Assembly: GCA_910579735.1 (NCBI GenBank)
Contig: CAJTUZ010000008.1
Coordinates: 62,001 to 126,000, forward strand
Source: an uncultured Lachnospiraceae bacterium
GTDB taxonomy: Bacteria; Bacillota; Clostridia; Lachnospirales; Lachnospiraceae
Length of the DNA stretch: 64,000 nucleotides
Reading direction: 5' to 3'
Below are positions 25,505 to 33,401 of the stretch, piece by piece. The position numbers and the translations under genes are program-made. The stretch's first letter is position 1; the number at the start of each line of letters is the position of its first letter. The notes beneath the pieces are model-generated. The model did no database searches. It saw only the letters and a list, made by a program, of their open reading frames with translations, and was not told the DNA's origin.

Positions 25505-26020
25505 TTATAGTTCTTCCCCCATTGCCATTTCTAATGCTTTCTTTTCCTCATCACCCAAAGAAATATTACACTCTCCCTGTTTGATCTCTTTCGTATATGA
25601 ATAACAGCCTTCCGCACTATGTACAGAATTTAAAATAAAACCGTTATTATTTTCATCTAAGAGTGCAAGGCAGAAGCTGAGCTGTCCGCCCATCTGACTG
25701 AATGCATCATATTTTGTAAGACCGATCTTTTGAAAAGAACTTTCAAATTTTCTATATAATGTATTAATGTCCTTTTTATTTTTCTCAAGAGATATTTTTA
25801 TAAATTTATTATCCTCATATAGACCGACAATATCTGTTTCCAGGTTTTTTGCATTTTTACCCAACATAAATTTTCTATATTTTTTAGTCAATTTATTTAA
25901 CTTCACTGTCTGTACAATGATAAGGATTAATAAAATAAGAACAACAACAAGGATACCTATAAAAATATATGTGATATCAAGATTACCAAGTCCTATTGTC
26001 TTTAGTAAATCATAATTCAT
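25505..26020 (-). CDS. DUF4446 family membrane protein
   Basis: The 171-residue protein has one N-terminal transmembrane helix (about residues 18-42, YIFIGILVVVLILLILIIV), a basic linker and a C-terminal domain with the conserved KYDAFSQMGGQLSFCLALLDENNNGFILNS. It is regularly found just downstream of parB in Clostridia, as here. The function is not known; the setting suggests a membrane partner in chromosome segregation or sporulation. Confidence 0.85.
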   Translation of the reverse strand: MNYDLLKTIGLGNLDITYIFIGILVVVLILLILIIVQTVKLNKLTKKYRKFMLGKNAKNLETDIVGLYEDNKFIKISLEKNKKDINTLYRKFESSFQKIGLTKYDAFSQMGGQLSFCLALLDENNNGFILNSVHSAEGCYSYTKEIKQGECNISLGDEEKKALEMAMGEEL

Positions 26021-26050
26021 TCCAGTAACCGTACCTTTCTTATAGCAGCG

Positions 26051-26947
26051 TCAATTATTCGTCGACGACAGCAAATCTATCAGTTTGTCCAGATCATCAT
26101 GTGAATAAAATTCTATTTCCATTTTACCGGCTCCGTTACCTTTAGAAGAGATTGCTACTTTTGTACCCAGTGTCTGTTTCAGTTTTTCTTCTATATCCTG
26201 ATAAATAATATCAAGACTCTTATCTTCCACTTCTTCTTTTTTAGGTTTTTCCGGTTTATTCAGATTCTTTACCAATTTTTCAACATCACGAACACTGAGT
26301 TTCTCATCAAAAACTTTCTGTGCAATATTGTATTGCTCATCAGGATCTTCAATTGAGATCAGGGCCCTGGCATGTCCCGTTGAAATCATATCATCAATAA
26401 TCATCTGCTGTACTTTGTCGCATAATTTCAGAAGACGCATGGAATTTGTAACAGCTGTTCTGCTCTTGGATACTCTTTCTGCTACTTCATCCTGCTTCAG
26501 ATTAAATTCGGATAACAGCCTTTTATATGCCAAGGCTTCTTCGATTGGATTTAAATCTTCTCTTTGAATATTTTCAATTAAAGAGATTTCAACAATTTCC
26601 TGCTCTGTATAATCACGTATAATAACAGGAACCTCTTTAAGACCCGCCAGTTTGGCAGCGCGCCAACGACGTTCTCCGGCAATGATCTCATAATATGTTT
26701 TTCTGTCTTGTACAAGAATAGGCTGCAATAAACCAAACTGTTTAATTGAATCAGCCAGTTCCTGTAATGCATCTTCATCAAAATTTTTTCTTGGCTGTTC
26801 CCGGTTCGGTTCAATCTTTGTTATTTTAACAATAGATTCTGATTCCTTTTCTGCACTTTTATTTTCAATTGTTTTCTTTTCTTTATTGTCTGCTGCTACA
26901 CTCGGAATCAGTGCATCAAGACCTTTACCTAATCCTCTTACCGCCAT
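26051..26947 (-). CDS. parB: Chromosome partitioning protein ParB (Spo0J)
   Basis: ParB binds parS and spreads as a CTP-dependent clamp. The CTP-binding motif GERRWRAAKLAG is intact. SLIENIQREDLNPIEEALAYK and the helix-turn-helix QDEVAERVSKSRTAVTNSMRLL follow. The C-terminal dimerisation part ends near EIEFYSHDDLDKLIDLLSS. The 298 residues are typical. It lies downstream of parA, and two perfect parS sites lie within 250 bp of parA. Confidence 0.96.
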   Translation of the reverse strand: MAVRGLGKGLDALIPSVAADNKEKKTIENKSAEKESESIVKITKIEPNREQPRKNFDEDALQELADSIKQFGLLQPILVQDRKTYYEIIAGERRWRAAKLAGLKEVPVIIRDYTEQEIVEISLIENIQREDLNPIEEALAYKRLLSEFNLKQDEVAERVSKSRTAVTNSMRLLKLCDKVQQMIIDDMISTGHARALISIEDPDEQYNIAQKVFDEKLSVRDVEKLVKNLNKPEKPKKEEVEDKSLDIIYQDIEEKLKQTLGTKVAISSKGNGAGKMEIEFYSHDDLDKLIDLLSSTNN

Positions 26948-26998
26948 ATTCTTTATCCTTTCCCGGACTATTCGGTGATCACTCTATTATAAATCAAT

Positions 26999-27790
26999 TT
27001 ATGAAGAGAAATTTCTATTATTAATAACTTCATCAGCCAAAGCCATATATGCTTCTGCCCCGGCAGATTTTGCATCATAAAGATTGATCGGCATACCATA
27101 ACTTGGCGCCTCTGCCAATCTGATATTTCTCGGTATTACAGTATTATAAACATTCTGGCTTAAATGACTTTTTACATTTTCTACAACCTGCATAGAAAGA
27201 TTCGTTCTGGAATCATACATTGTGAATACGACACCTTCCATATCCAATTCAGGATTTAATCTCTCTTTTACAAGATTTACTGTGTGAATCAACTGACTTA
27301 AACCTTCCAAGGCATAATATTCACACTGAATAGGAACCAAAACCGTATCGGCTGTCGTCATGGCATTAATAGTCAATTGACTCAAAGAAGGCGGACAGTC
27401 GATAATAATAAAATCATATTTTTCTTTTACCCAATCTACTTCATTTTTTAATATGTATTCTTTCTTATCTATTCCGATCAATTCAATTTCTGCTGCTGCA
27501 AGATTAACATTGGAGGGAATCATAGAAACTCCGGGAATGACATCTTTCAAAATACATTCATTTATAGAACATTCATTTAGAATCAATTCGTAAATCGTAT
27601 TGTCCAAATCGTTTTTTTCAATACCAAATCCACTTGTTGTATTTCCCTGGGGATCGATATCAATGACTAAGACATTTTTTCCTTTTGCAGCTAAAGATGC
27701 TGATAAGTTAATCGATGTTGTTGTTTTACCAACTCCACCTTTTTGATTTGCAATTGCAATCGTTCTTCCCATGCTTTTATTCTTCTCCAA
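26999..27790 (-). CDS. parA: Chromosome partitioning ATPase ParA (Soj)
   Basis: This deviant Walker ATPase drives origin segregation and, in Bacillus, also regulates DnaA. KGGVGKTTTSINLSASLA is the signature P-loop, followed by DPQGNTTSGFG and the FIIIDCPPSLS Walker B. The length of 263 residues is standard for chromosomal Soj. It begins the parA-parB-DUF4446-HD-GYP transcript. Confidence 0.96.
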   Translation of the reverse strand: MEKNKSMGRTIAIANQKGGVGKTTTSINLSASLAAKGKNVLVIDIDPQGNTTSGFGIEKNDLDNTIYELILNECSINECILKDVIPGVSMIPSNVNLAAAEIELIGIDKKEYILKNEVDWVKEKYDFIIIDCPPSLSQLTINAMTTADTVLVPIQCEYYALEGLSQLIHTVNLVKERLNPELDMEGVVFTMYDSRTNLSMQVVENVKSHLSQNVYNTVIPRNIRLAEAPSYGMPINLYDAKSAGAEAYMALADEVINNRNFSS

Positions 27791-27833
27791 TTTCTGTTAG
27801 ATATCATCCAGTTCAATTTTCCGTCTGTAAACG

Positions 27834-27842
27834 ATTATACCA
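27834..27842 (-). promoter_or_regulatory. Extended -10 promoter of parA
   Basis: On the minus strand TGGTATAAT gives a perfect -10 with a TGn extension, about 45 nt before the parA start. No good -35 is present, as is allowed with an extended -10. Confidence 0.5.
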
Positions 27843-27961
27843 CTATTTGCTCTCATAATCCATAAAAATAATAAAATATTGTCCAAAAAAATGTTTCACA
27901 ACCTCTTTTTATTTGGTTAAAAATGTTTCACGATTATTTTTCACAATATCTAGTATTTTTT

Positions 27962-27977
27962 TGTTTCACGTGAAACA
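27962..27977. other. parS site 1
   Basis: The 16-bp palindrome TGTTTCACGTGAAACA is the exact ParB nucleation site of Bacillus and relatives. Two further half-sites TGTTTCAC lie at 27892-27899 and 27924-27931, between this site and parA. Confidence 0.97.
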
Positions 27978-28009
27978 TTATCTTGTGAATGGAAATTTTT
28001 TCATAGTAA

Positions 28010-28025
28010 TGTTTCACGTGAAACA
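28010..28025. other. parS site 2
   Basis: A second perfect TGTTTCACGTGAAACA is centred 48 bp from the first and abuts the stop codon of the response regulator gene, so the pair forms a compact ParB loading centre about 10 kb from oriC. Confidence 0.97.
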
Positions 28026-28673
28026 TCACACTTTTACCATATTATTTTTGATTGCAAACACAGCAGCCTGCGTTCTATCGGAAACATCTATCTTTTTAAA
28101 GATATTGGATATGTGATTTTTAACAGTACGCTCACTGATATCTAAATTTATTGCAATTTCTTTATTAGACATCCCACTTGCTACCTGTACTAATACTTCT
28201 TTTTCACGTTTAGTTAAAAATCTTAATTTATCTCTTTCAACATCCATACTGGCTAATTTTGCATTCAATTCAGGAATCAGATTTGGCTGAATATATCGTT
28301 TACCATCCAAAATCATATAAATCGCTTTCTTCAATTCAGATGATTCCGAATCTTTCATAATATATCCATCAACTCCGATATCCAGAGCTCTTATTAAATA
28401 TTCAACTTCATTATGAACCGTCAGCATCAAAATTTTGCTGTCAACTTTATCTGCTTTAACTTTTTTCAAAACTTCCATACCATTTATTTCAGGCATATTA
28501 ATATCCAGAAGTAATACATCCGGATGAAAAACTTTCAGCTTTTCTAAACATTCACTTCCATTTCCCGCTTCTGCAATCACCCTTATATTACCATCAAATT
28601 CTAACAACTGTTTAATCCCTTCACGCATCAAAATGTGATCATCTGCAATCATTACTTCTATAATATCTTTCAT
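28026..28673 (-). CDS. NarL/LuxR-family response regulator
   Basis: The receiver domain carries the acidic pair IADDH and the phosphorylated Asp in LLLDINMPEING (Asp57 with the chosen start). The C-terminal LuxR-type helix-turn-helix reads LTKREKEVLVQVASGMSNKEIAINLDISERTVKNHISNIFKK. I start at ATG 28673 because the receiver begins at once; the upstream GTG/ATG frame to 28739 adds 22 unsupported residues. It follows the kinase gene by about 100 nt, so the two form a pair. Its stop codon touches parS site 2. Confidence 0.92.
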   Translation of the reverse strand: MKDIIEVMIADDHILMREGIKQLLEFDGNIRVIAEAGNGSECLEKLKVFHPDVLLLDINMPEINGMEVLKKVKADKVDSKILMLTVHNEVEYLIRALDIGVDGYIMKDSESSELKKAIYMILDGKRYIQPNLIPELNAKLASMDVERDKLRFLTKREKEVLVQVASGMSNKEIAINLDISERTVKNHISNIFKKIDVSDRTQAAVFAIKNNMVKV

Positions 28674-28775
28674 ATTTACAACAGTCCTTCCTTTATTTGA
28701 TAAACAATTAGATATTTGCAAAACTTTTTTCACAACCAAAGTATGGATGAAACAAATTGATCAAATACATTAATA

Positions 28776-29414
28776 TCAAAAAGGCAGCTCCATTATAATA
28801 GAAGTCCCCTTAGACGAAGACTTTATATTCATTTTGCCATGTAACAAATCTACTCTTTCTTTCATAATGGATAAACCAAAATGAGCATCTTTCTTATCAA
28901 TGTCATTTTGATCAAATCCTGATCCATTATCCTTTATATTGATTACACATTTATTCTCTTTATTTTTTAATGAGACAAATAATTTATTTCCATTTGAATG
29001 TTTCAATGCATTACAACTGGCCTCCTGAACAAGACGTAAAATAGAAAGCTGAAAAATTTTGTTTTCACATGAAACATCTTCGATCTCCGTTTCAATAAAG
29101 AAATTATAATTTCTATTCGTAACACTGATAACATTTTCTATTGTAGCTTTTAATCCCAGATCATCTAAAGTAACAGGATGCAGATTATAAATAATGGTCC
29201 TCATATCATCAATAACCTGGCGAAGTTCTTTTTCTATTGTAGCCAATTCCAATTTTGCTTTTACAATATCTTTATCCATATATAGAGAACTCAATTCAAC
29301 TTTATGAATAAGATGAGAAAGATTTTGTAAAGTGATGTCATGCAAATCCCGTGCAATTCTCTGTCTTTCTTTTTCTCTGATTTCCAGAGTAGAAAAATTA
29401 CTTTCGTGTTCCAT
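28776..29414 (-). CDS. Sensorless DegS/NarX-type histidine kinase
   Basis: The protein consists only of the HisKA_3 dimerisation helices with the phospho-acceptor His25 in RIARDLHDIT and an HATPase domain: N-box LVQEASCNALKHS, DNGSGFD and HFGLSIMKERVDLLHG. There is no membrane segment and no N-terminal sensor domain, and at 212 residues there is no room for one, so the input must come from a partner protein or from cytosolic conditions. It pairs with the response regulator just downstream. A parS-like sequence with three mismatches lies inside the gene. Confidence 0.9.
   Translation of the reverse strand: MEHESNFSTLEIREKERQRIARDLHDITLQNLSHLIHKVELSSLYMDKDIVKAKLELATIEKELRQVIDDMRTIIYNLHPVTLDDLGLKATIENVISVTNRNYNFFIETEIEDVSCENKIFQLSILRLVQEASCNALKHSNGNKLFVSLKNKENKCVINIKDNGSGFDQNDIDKKDAHFGLSIMKERVDLLHGKMNIKSSSKGTSIIMELPF
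29061..29076. other. Degenerate parS-like site inside the kinase gene
   Basis: GTTTTCACATGAAACA differs from the parS consensus at three of 16 positions. It lies 1.05 kb from parS site 2. Secondary degenerate parS sites occur in other genomes, but chance cannot be excluded here. Confidence 0.35.
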
Positions 29415-29580
29415 GTCTACACCAAATTCAGATTTCTATCTGCCTTTCATTTTTGATTCTTACAATTAGCCGTTATCTATAATCATATACTAATTCTTCC
29501 CATAATAAAAGGGGGTTTCTTATCAGTTTTATTAAAAGCATACATAGAATTTAGGGGTAATTTTACTAATTTGAAAGAAC

Positions 29581-29609
29581 TTGTAATCACATATAAGATA
29601 CAGTATAAT
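29581..29609 (+). promoter_or_regulatory. Sigma-A promoter of the alpha/beta hydrolase gene
   Basis: TTGTAA (29581-29586) and a perfect TATAAT (29604-29609) are 17 nt apart. The resulting leader of roughly 105 nt contains the shared leader element. The rest of the 305-nt gap 29415-29719 holds nothing else that I recognise. Confidence 0.8.
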
Positions 29610-29683
29610 AGAAACATCAAAGAACTACTTATTATTCAGACTACAAATTTTACTGTTTCATCACTAAGCGGAGAGGCTAGTAA

Positions 29684-29722
29684 ATATCGCAGGCTGAGAG
29701 AAAGGCATGGTTTATTAAAATG
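29684..29722 (+). promoter_or_regulatory. Shared leader element, copy 2 (ribosome binding site to start codon)
   Basis: These 39 nt, ending with the start codon at 29720, match the element before the PEGA lipoprotein gene at 36 positions. The C-to-T change next to CGC keeps a possible pairing with GCGG upstream (G-U in place of G-C). AGAAAGG is a good anti-SD match but lies 13 nt from the ATG, with an ATG GTT TAT TAA minicistron between. Confidence 0.55.
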
Positions 29723-30664
29723 AAGAAAAAAATTATTGCAATCAGCATCCTTTCAGCATCCTCTGTAACATCCATCCATATGATAAACAGAATACATCAT
29801 TTTTTGTCCACATCAGGTAATCTGTTGTCCTGTTCAGAAAATCACTATTATAAATGGCGATTTGGAAATATTAAATATGACAAAAAAGGAAAAGGGACAC
29901 CCCTTCTTTTTATACATGATCTGACAGCAGGAAGTTCAAGTTATGAGTTTCATCGACTGATCAATAATCTGACAGACCAACATGAAATATATACCTTGGA
30001 TTTATTAGGCTATGGTCTGTCCGACAAACCTTCGATCACATATACAAACAATTTATATGAACAACTCATTACAGACTTTATCAAAAATATTATTGGAAAG
30101 AAAACTTCTGTTGTCGCAACAGGAAATTCTGTTCCTTTCGTTATTATGGCCTGCCATAACAATCCTGAATTTTTTGATAAAATGATTTTTATCAATCCAC
30201 AAAGTCTATACAGTCAAAATCAAATACCATCGAAACAGACAAAATTATTAAAATTTATTTTTGATACTCCTGTTATTGGAACATTCATCTATAACATATT
30301 TAATACAAAACATACTTTTGAAAAAACTTTTGCAGAAGAATATTTTTATGATAAATCTAAAATCAAGGAAAATTATATTTTAAATTATTTAGAATCTTCA
30401 CAGCTATCCGGTTACCAGGCTAAATTTTCTTTCGCATGCTATGTCGGTAAATTTATGAACACAAATATCATACATGCATTAAAGGAAATTAATAACAGTA
30501 TTCTTATGATCGGCGGTGAAAAGAAAACAGATATTGAAACTAATCTGGAAAACTATGCTTATTATAATACTTCCATTGAATTGGAATATCTACCCGACAC
30601 AAAACATTTACCGCAGCTGGAAGCGCCCGATAAGATACTGGAATTAATTAAGTGGTTTACATAA
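29720..30664 (+). CDS. Alpha/beta-hydrolase fold protein
   Basis: This is a 314-residue protein with an N-terminal hydrophobic stretch that may be a signal anchor. The fold is recognisable from PLLFIHDLTAGSSSYEF, the strand and turn LDLLGYGLSDKP, and the late TKHLPQLEAPDKI, which supplies the catalytic His. The nucleophile elbow is GNSVP, so the last Gly of GxSxG is replaced by Pro. A clear acidic residue in the LMIGGEKKTDIE segment is uncertain. Substrate unknown. It is the only plus-strand gene in the 20.4-37.6 kb stretch and has its own promoter. Confidence 0.8.
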   Translation: MKKKIIAISILSASSVTSIHMINRIHHFLSTSGNLLSCSENHYYKWRFGNIKYDKKGKGTPLLFIHDLTAGSSSYEFHRLINNLTDQHEIYTLDLLGYGLSDKPSITYTNNLYEQLITDFIKNIIGKKTSVVATGNSVPFVIMACHNNPEFFDKMIFINPQSLYSQNQIPSKQTKLLKFIFDTPVIGTFIYNIFNTKHTFEKTFAEEYFYDKSKIKENYILNYLESSQLSGYQAKFSFACYVGKFMNTNIIHALKEINNSILMIGGEKKTDIETNLENYAYYNTSIELEYLPDTKHLPQLEAPDKILELIKWFT

Positions 30665-30700
30665 TATTCTCCATCTCAAAATTTTTACCTGCAATACAAA

Positions 30701-31465
30701 TCAAAGAGGATTTTTAGAAGGGACCCCCGCTTTTCTTGGATAAAGAGCAGGAGTCTCTTTTATTTTATGAATAACAACCAGATTTCTATAAATGTCAGAA
30801 GCCGGAATCATAAATTCCACCTGCTTTTCTACACTGCCTCCCAAAACAGAAAGCGCCTTTTCTGCATTCTGCATCTCTTCTGTAATCTTTTCCGATTTGT
30901 AGGAAATAAAATAACCTTCCACTTTCACATAGGGAAGACAATATTCAGAAAGCGTAGAAAGATTGGCAACTGCCCTTGATATACATATATCATACTTTTC
31001 ACGCAGTTTACCTTTTTTTGCAAAATCTTCCGCTCTTCCGTGTATCGCTTCGATCTCCTGCAAAGAAAGTTCATCAATAACAGTCTGCAGAAAATTTACC
31101 CTCTTTTGCAGAGAATCAAGCAATGTTATTTTCAGATCAGGAAAAGCGATCTTTAAAGGGATTCCCGGAAAGCCGGCGCCGGTTCCCACATCAATAACAG
31201 AAACAGAAGACAATCCGCTTTGTACATCATCCGAAAAAATAACATCATATGTTTTCACCAGAGAAAGACTGTCAATGAAATGTTTTTTACATACTTCATC
31301 AAAATCAGTGATCGCTGTCAGATTCATGACTTTATTCCATTCGACCAGCATTTCGTAATATGTTAAAAACTGAGACAACTGCTTCTCTGAAAGTTCTATA
31401 TGCAATTCATTCAAATCACTTAAAAATGTTTCTAAATGATAATCTATTAATTTTATTTTTTTCAT
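30701..31465 (-). CDS. rsmG: 16S rRNA (guanine-527-N7)-methyltransferase RsmG
   Basis: The SAM-binding core VIDVGTGAGFPGIPLKIAFP is diagnostic, followed by LLDSLQKRVNFLQ and the later CISRAVANLSTLSEYCLPYVK. The enzyme makes m7G527 in the 530 loop of 16S rRNA; loss gives low-level streptomycin resistance in other bacteria. The C-terminal ~15 residues (PALYPRKAGVPSKNPL) are the usual family ending. It closes the mnmE-mnmG-rsmG cluster. A hairpin at about 30721-30765 within its 3' coding end could stop the convergent hydrolase transcript. Confidence 0.95.
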   Translation of the reverse strand: MKKIKLIDYHLETFLSDLNELHIELSEKQLSQFLTYYEMLVEWNKVMNLTAITDFDEVCKKHFIDSLSLVKTYDVIFSDDVQSGLSSVSVIDVGTGAGFPGIPLKIAFPDLKITLLDSLQKRVNFLQTVIDELSLQEIEAIHGRAEDFAKKGKLREKYDICISRAVANLSTLSEYCLPYVKVEGYFISYKSEKITEEMQNAEKALSVLGGSVEKQVEFMIPASDIYRNLVVIHKIKETPALYPRKAGVPSKNPL

Positions 31466-31492
31466 AAAAACATCCGTTATCTTATAAGTTTG

Positions 31493-33373
31493 TTATTTTG
31501 CTTTTCTTTGTTCCAAATATACAAGCAATACAGAAATATCTGCCGGTGATACGCCTGATATCCTGGAAGCCTGTCCGACCGAAACAGGTCGATACGCAAT
31601 TAACTTTTGTTTTGCTTCCAATCGCAGACTACTGATTTCTTCATAATCCAAATCAGAAGGAATCAGTCGTTTCTCCATTTTTTTAAACTGGGCGACTTGT
31701 TTCTGCTGCCTCTCAATATAACCTTCATATTTTATTTCAATCTCAACCTGTTCAATCACATCTTCAGGAAGAGGCTGTCTGCCCGGATCAATATCAGCTA
31801 AAAGTTCATAAGAAAGTTCCGGACGGCAAATTAACTCAGCGAGATTTGCAGCCGTCTTTAACTGAGAGCTTCCATGAGCTTCCAGAAAATTCTGATGTTC
31901 TCTGGAAGCGCCGATCACAGTATTTTTTAATCTGTTAACCTCTTTCTTAATGAACTCCTGCTTCTCCAAAATATCCTGGTATTGTTTTTCAGAAACAAGA
32001 CCCGCCTCATATCCGATCTTACGAAGTCTGAGATCTGCGTTATCCTGACGAAGCAATAATCTGTACTCTGCTCTGGAAGTCATCATACGATAAGGTTCAA
32101 AATTTTCTTTGGTCACGAGATCATCGATCAATACGCCGATATATGCCTGTGAACGATCCAATACAATCGGTTCCTTTCCAAGGATCGTAAGCGCGGCATT
32201 CATTCCGGCAATCAATCCCTGTGCCGCTGCCTCTTCATAGCCGCTGCTGCCGTTAAACTGTCCGCCGCTGAAAAGACCTTTTATATTCTTAAATTCCAAC
32301 GTAGCATACAATTGCCTTGCATCGATACAATCATATTCGATTGCATAAGCATTTCTGACAATCTTACATTGTTCCAGTCCGGGTACGGTACGATACATGG
32401 CAAGCTGTACATCTTCCGGTAAAGAAGAAGACATTCCTCCTACATACATTTCATTTGTATGTAATCCTTCCGGCTCAATAAAAACCTGATGTCTGTCTTT
32501 ATCTGCAAACTTAACAACTTTATCTTCTATAGAAGGACAATATCTAGGCCCCGTTCCTTCTATGATTCCCGCATAAATAGGAGAACGATCCAGATTATTT
32601 CTGATGATGTCATGTGTTTTCTCATTTGTATAAGTAAGAAAACAGGAAACCTGATCAATCTGTACATCTTCTTTTCTAGTAGAAAAGGAAAAAGGAATTA
32701 TTTCTTCATCACCAAATTGTTCTTCCATTTTCGTAAAATCAATAGAACGTTTATCCATCCTTGCAGGCGTTCCCGTTTTAAATCTGCGCATCTCAATACC
32801 AAGGCTTTTCAAAGAATCTGTCAGATGATCAGCCGGCTGCAATCCGTTGGGTCCCGTATAGGTAATTGCCTCACCGCAAAGACATCTGGCATTTAAATAA
32901 GTTCCGGTACATAAAACAACCGCCTTACATTCATATACTGTTCCAGTAAATGTTTTTACACCTGTTATTTTATGATCTTCAGAAAGCAGTTCACAGACTT
33001 CAGCCTGTTTGATCGTCAAATGATCCTGATTCTCCAATACTTTCCGCATTGCTCTGGAATATTCCGCTTTATCAGCCTGTGCGCGGAGAGAATGTACCGC
33101 AGGACCTTTGGATTTATTTAGCATTTTGGACTGTATAAAAGTCTTATCAATATTTTTACCCATCTCTCCGCCAAGAGCATCAATCTCTCTGACAAGATGA
33201 CCTTTGGAAGTTCCGCCGATATTCGGATTACAGGGCATCATGGCAATACTGTCTATACTCACCGTAAAAATAACAGTTTCCAGACCAAGTCTTGCACAGG
33301 CCAGCGCTGCCTCACAACCGGCATGTCCGGCTCCGATTACACAGACATCTACTTTTTCATTCATCTGCAGCAT
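31493..33373 (-). CDS. mnmG: tRNA uridine-5-carboxymethylaminomethyl enzyme MnmG (GidA)
   Basis: This FAD-dependent enzyme works with MnmE to place cmnm5 on U34 of several tRNAs. The dinucleotide-binding GAGHAGCEAALACARLG sits at the N-terminus. NPNIGGTSKGHLVREIDALGG and GSSGYEEAAAQGLIAGMNAAL are family signatures. The length of 626 residues is standard. It lies 28 nt after mnmE on the same strand. Confidence 0.97.
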   Translation of the reverse strand: MLQMNEKVDVCVIGAGHAGCEAALACARLGLETVIFTVSIDSIAMMPCNPNIGGTSKGHLVREIDALGGEMGKNIDKTFIQSKMLNKSKGPAVHSLRAQADKAEYSRAMRKVLENQDHLTIKQAEVCELLSEDHKITGVKTFTGTVYECKAVVLCTGTYLNARCLCGEAITYTGPNGLQPADHLTDSLKSLGIEMRRFKTGTPARMDKRSIDFTKMEEQFGDEEIIPFSFSTRKEDVQIDQVSCFLTYTNEKTHDIIRNNLDRSPIYAGIIEGTGPRYCPSIEDKVVKFADKDRHQVFIEPEGLHTNEMYVGGMSSSLPEDVQLAMYRTVPGLEQCKIVRNAYAIEYDCIDARQLYATLEFKNIKGLFSGGQFNGSSGYEEAAAQGLIAGMNAALTILGKEPIVLDRSQAYIGVLIDDLVTKENFEPYRMMTSRAEYRLLLRQDNADLRLRKIGYEAGLVSEKQYQDILEKQEFIKKEVNRLKNTVIGASREHQNFLEAHGSSQLKTAANLAELICRPELSYELLADIDPGRQPLPEDVIEQVEIEIKYEGYIERQQKQVAQFKKMEKRLIPSDLDYEEISSLRLEAKQKLIAYRPVSVGQASRISGVSPADISVLLVYLEQRKAK

Positions 33374-33401
33374 ATATGATATTACACCTTACCTTCCCGG
33401 T

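Noticed and set aside
29640..29722. TPP riboswitch upstream of the alpha/beta hydrolase, because of GGCTGAGAG
   Set aside because: Only the CTGAGA piece is present. The CCTGATCTGGATAATGCCAG part of the thi-box is absent, and the other copy of the element also lacks it.
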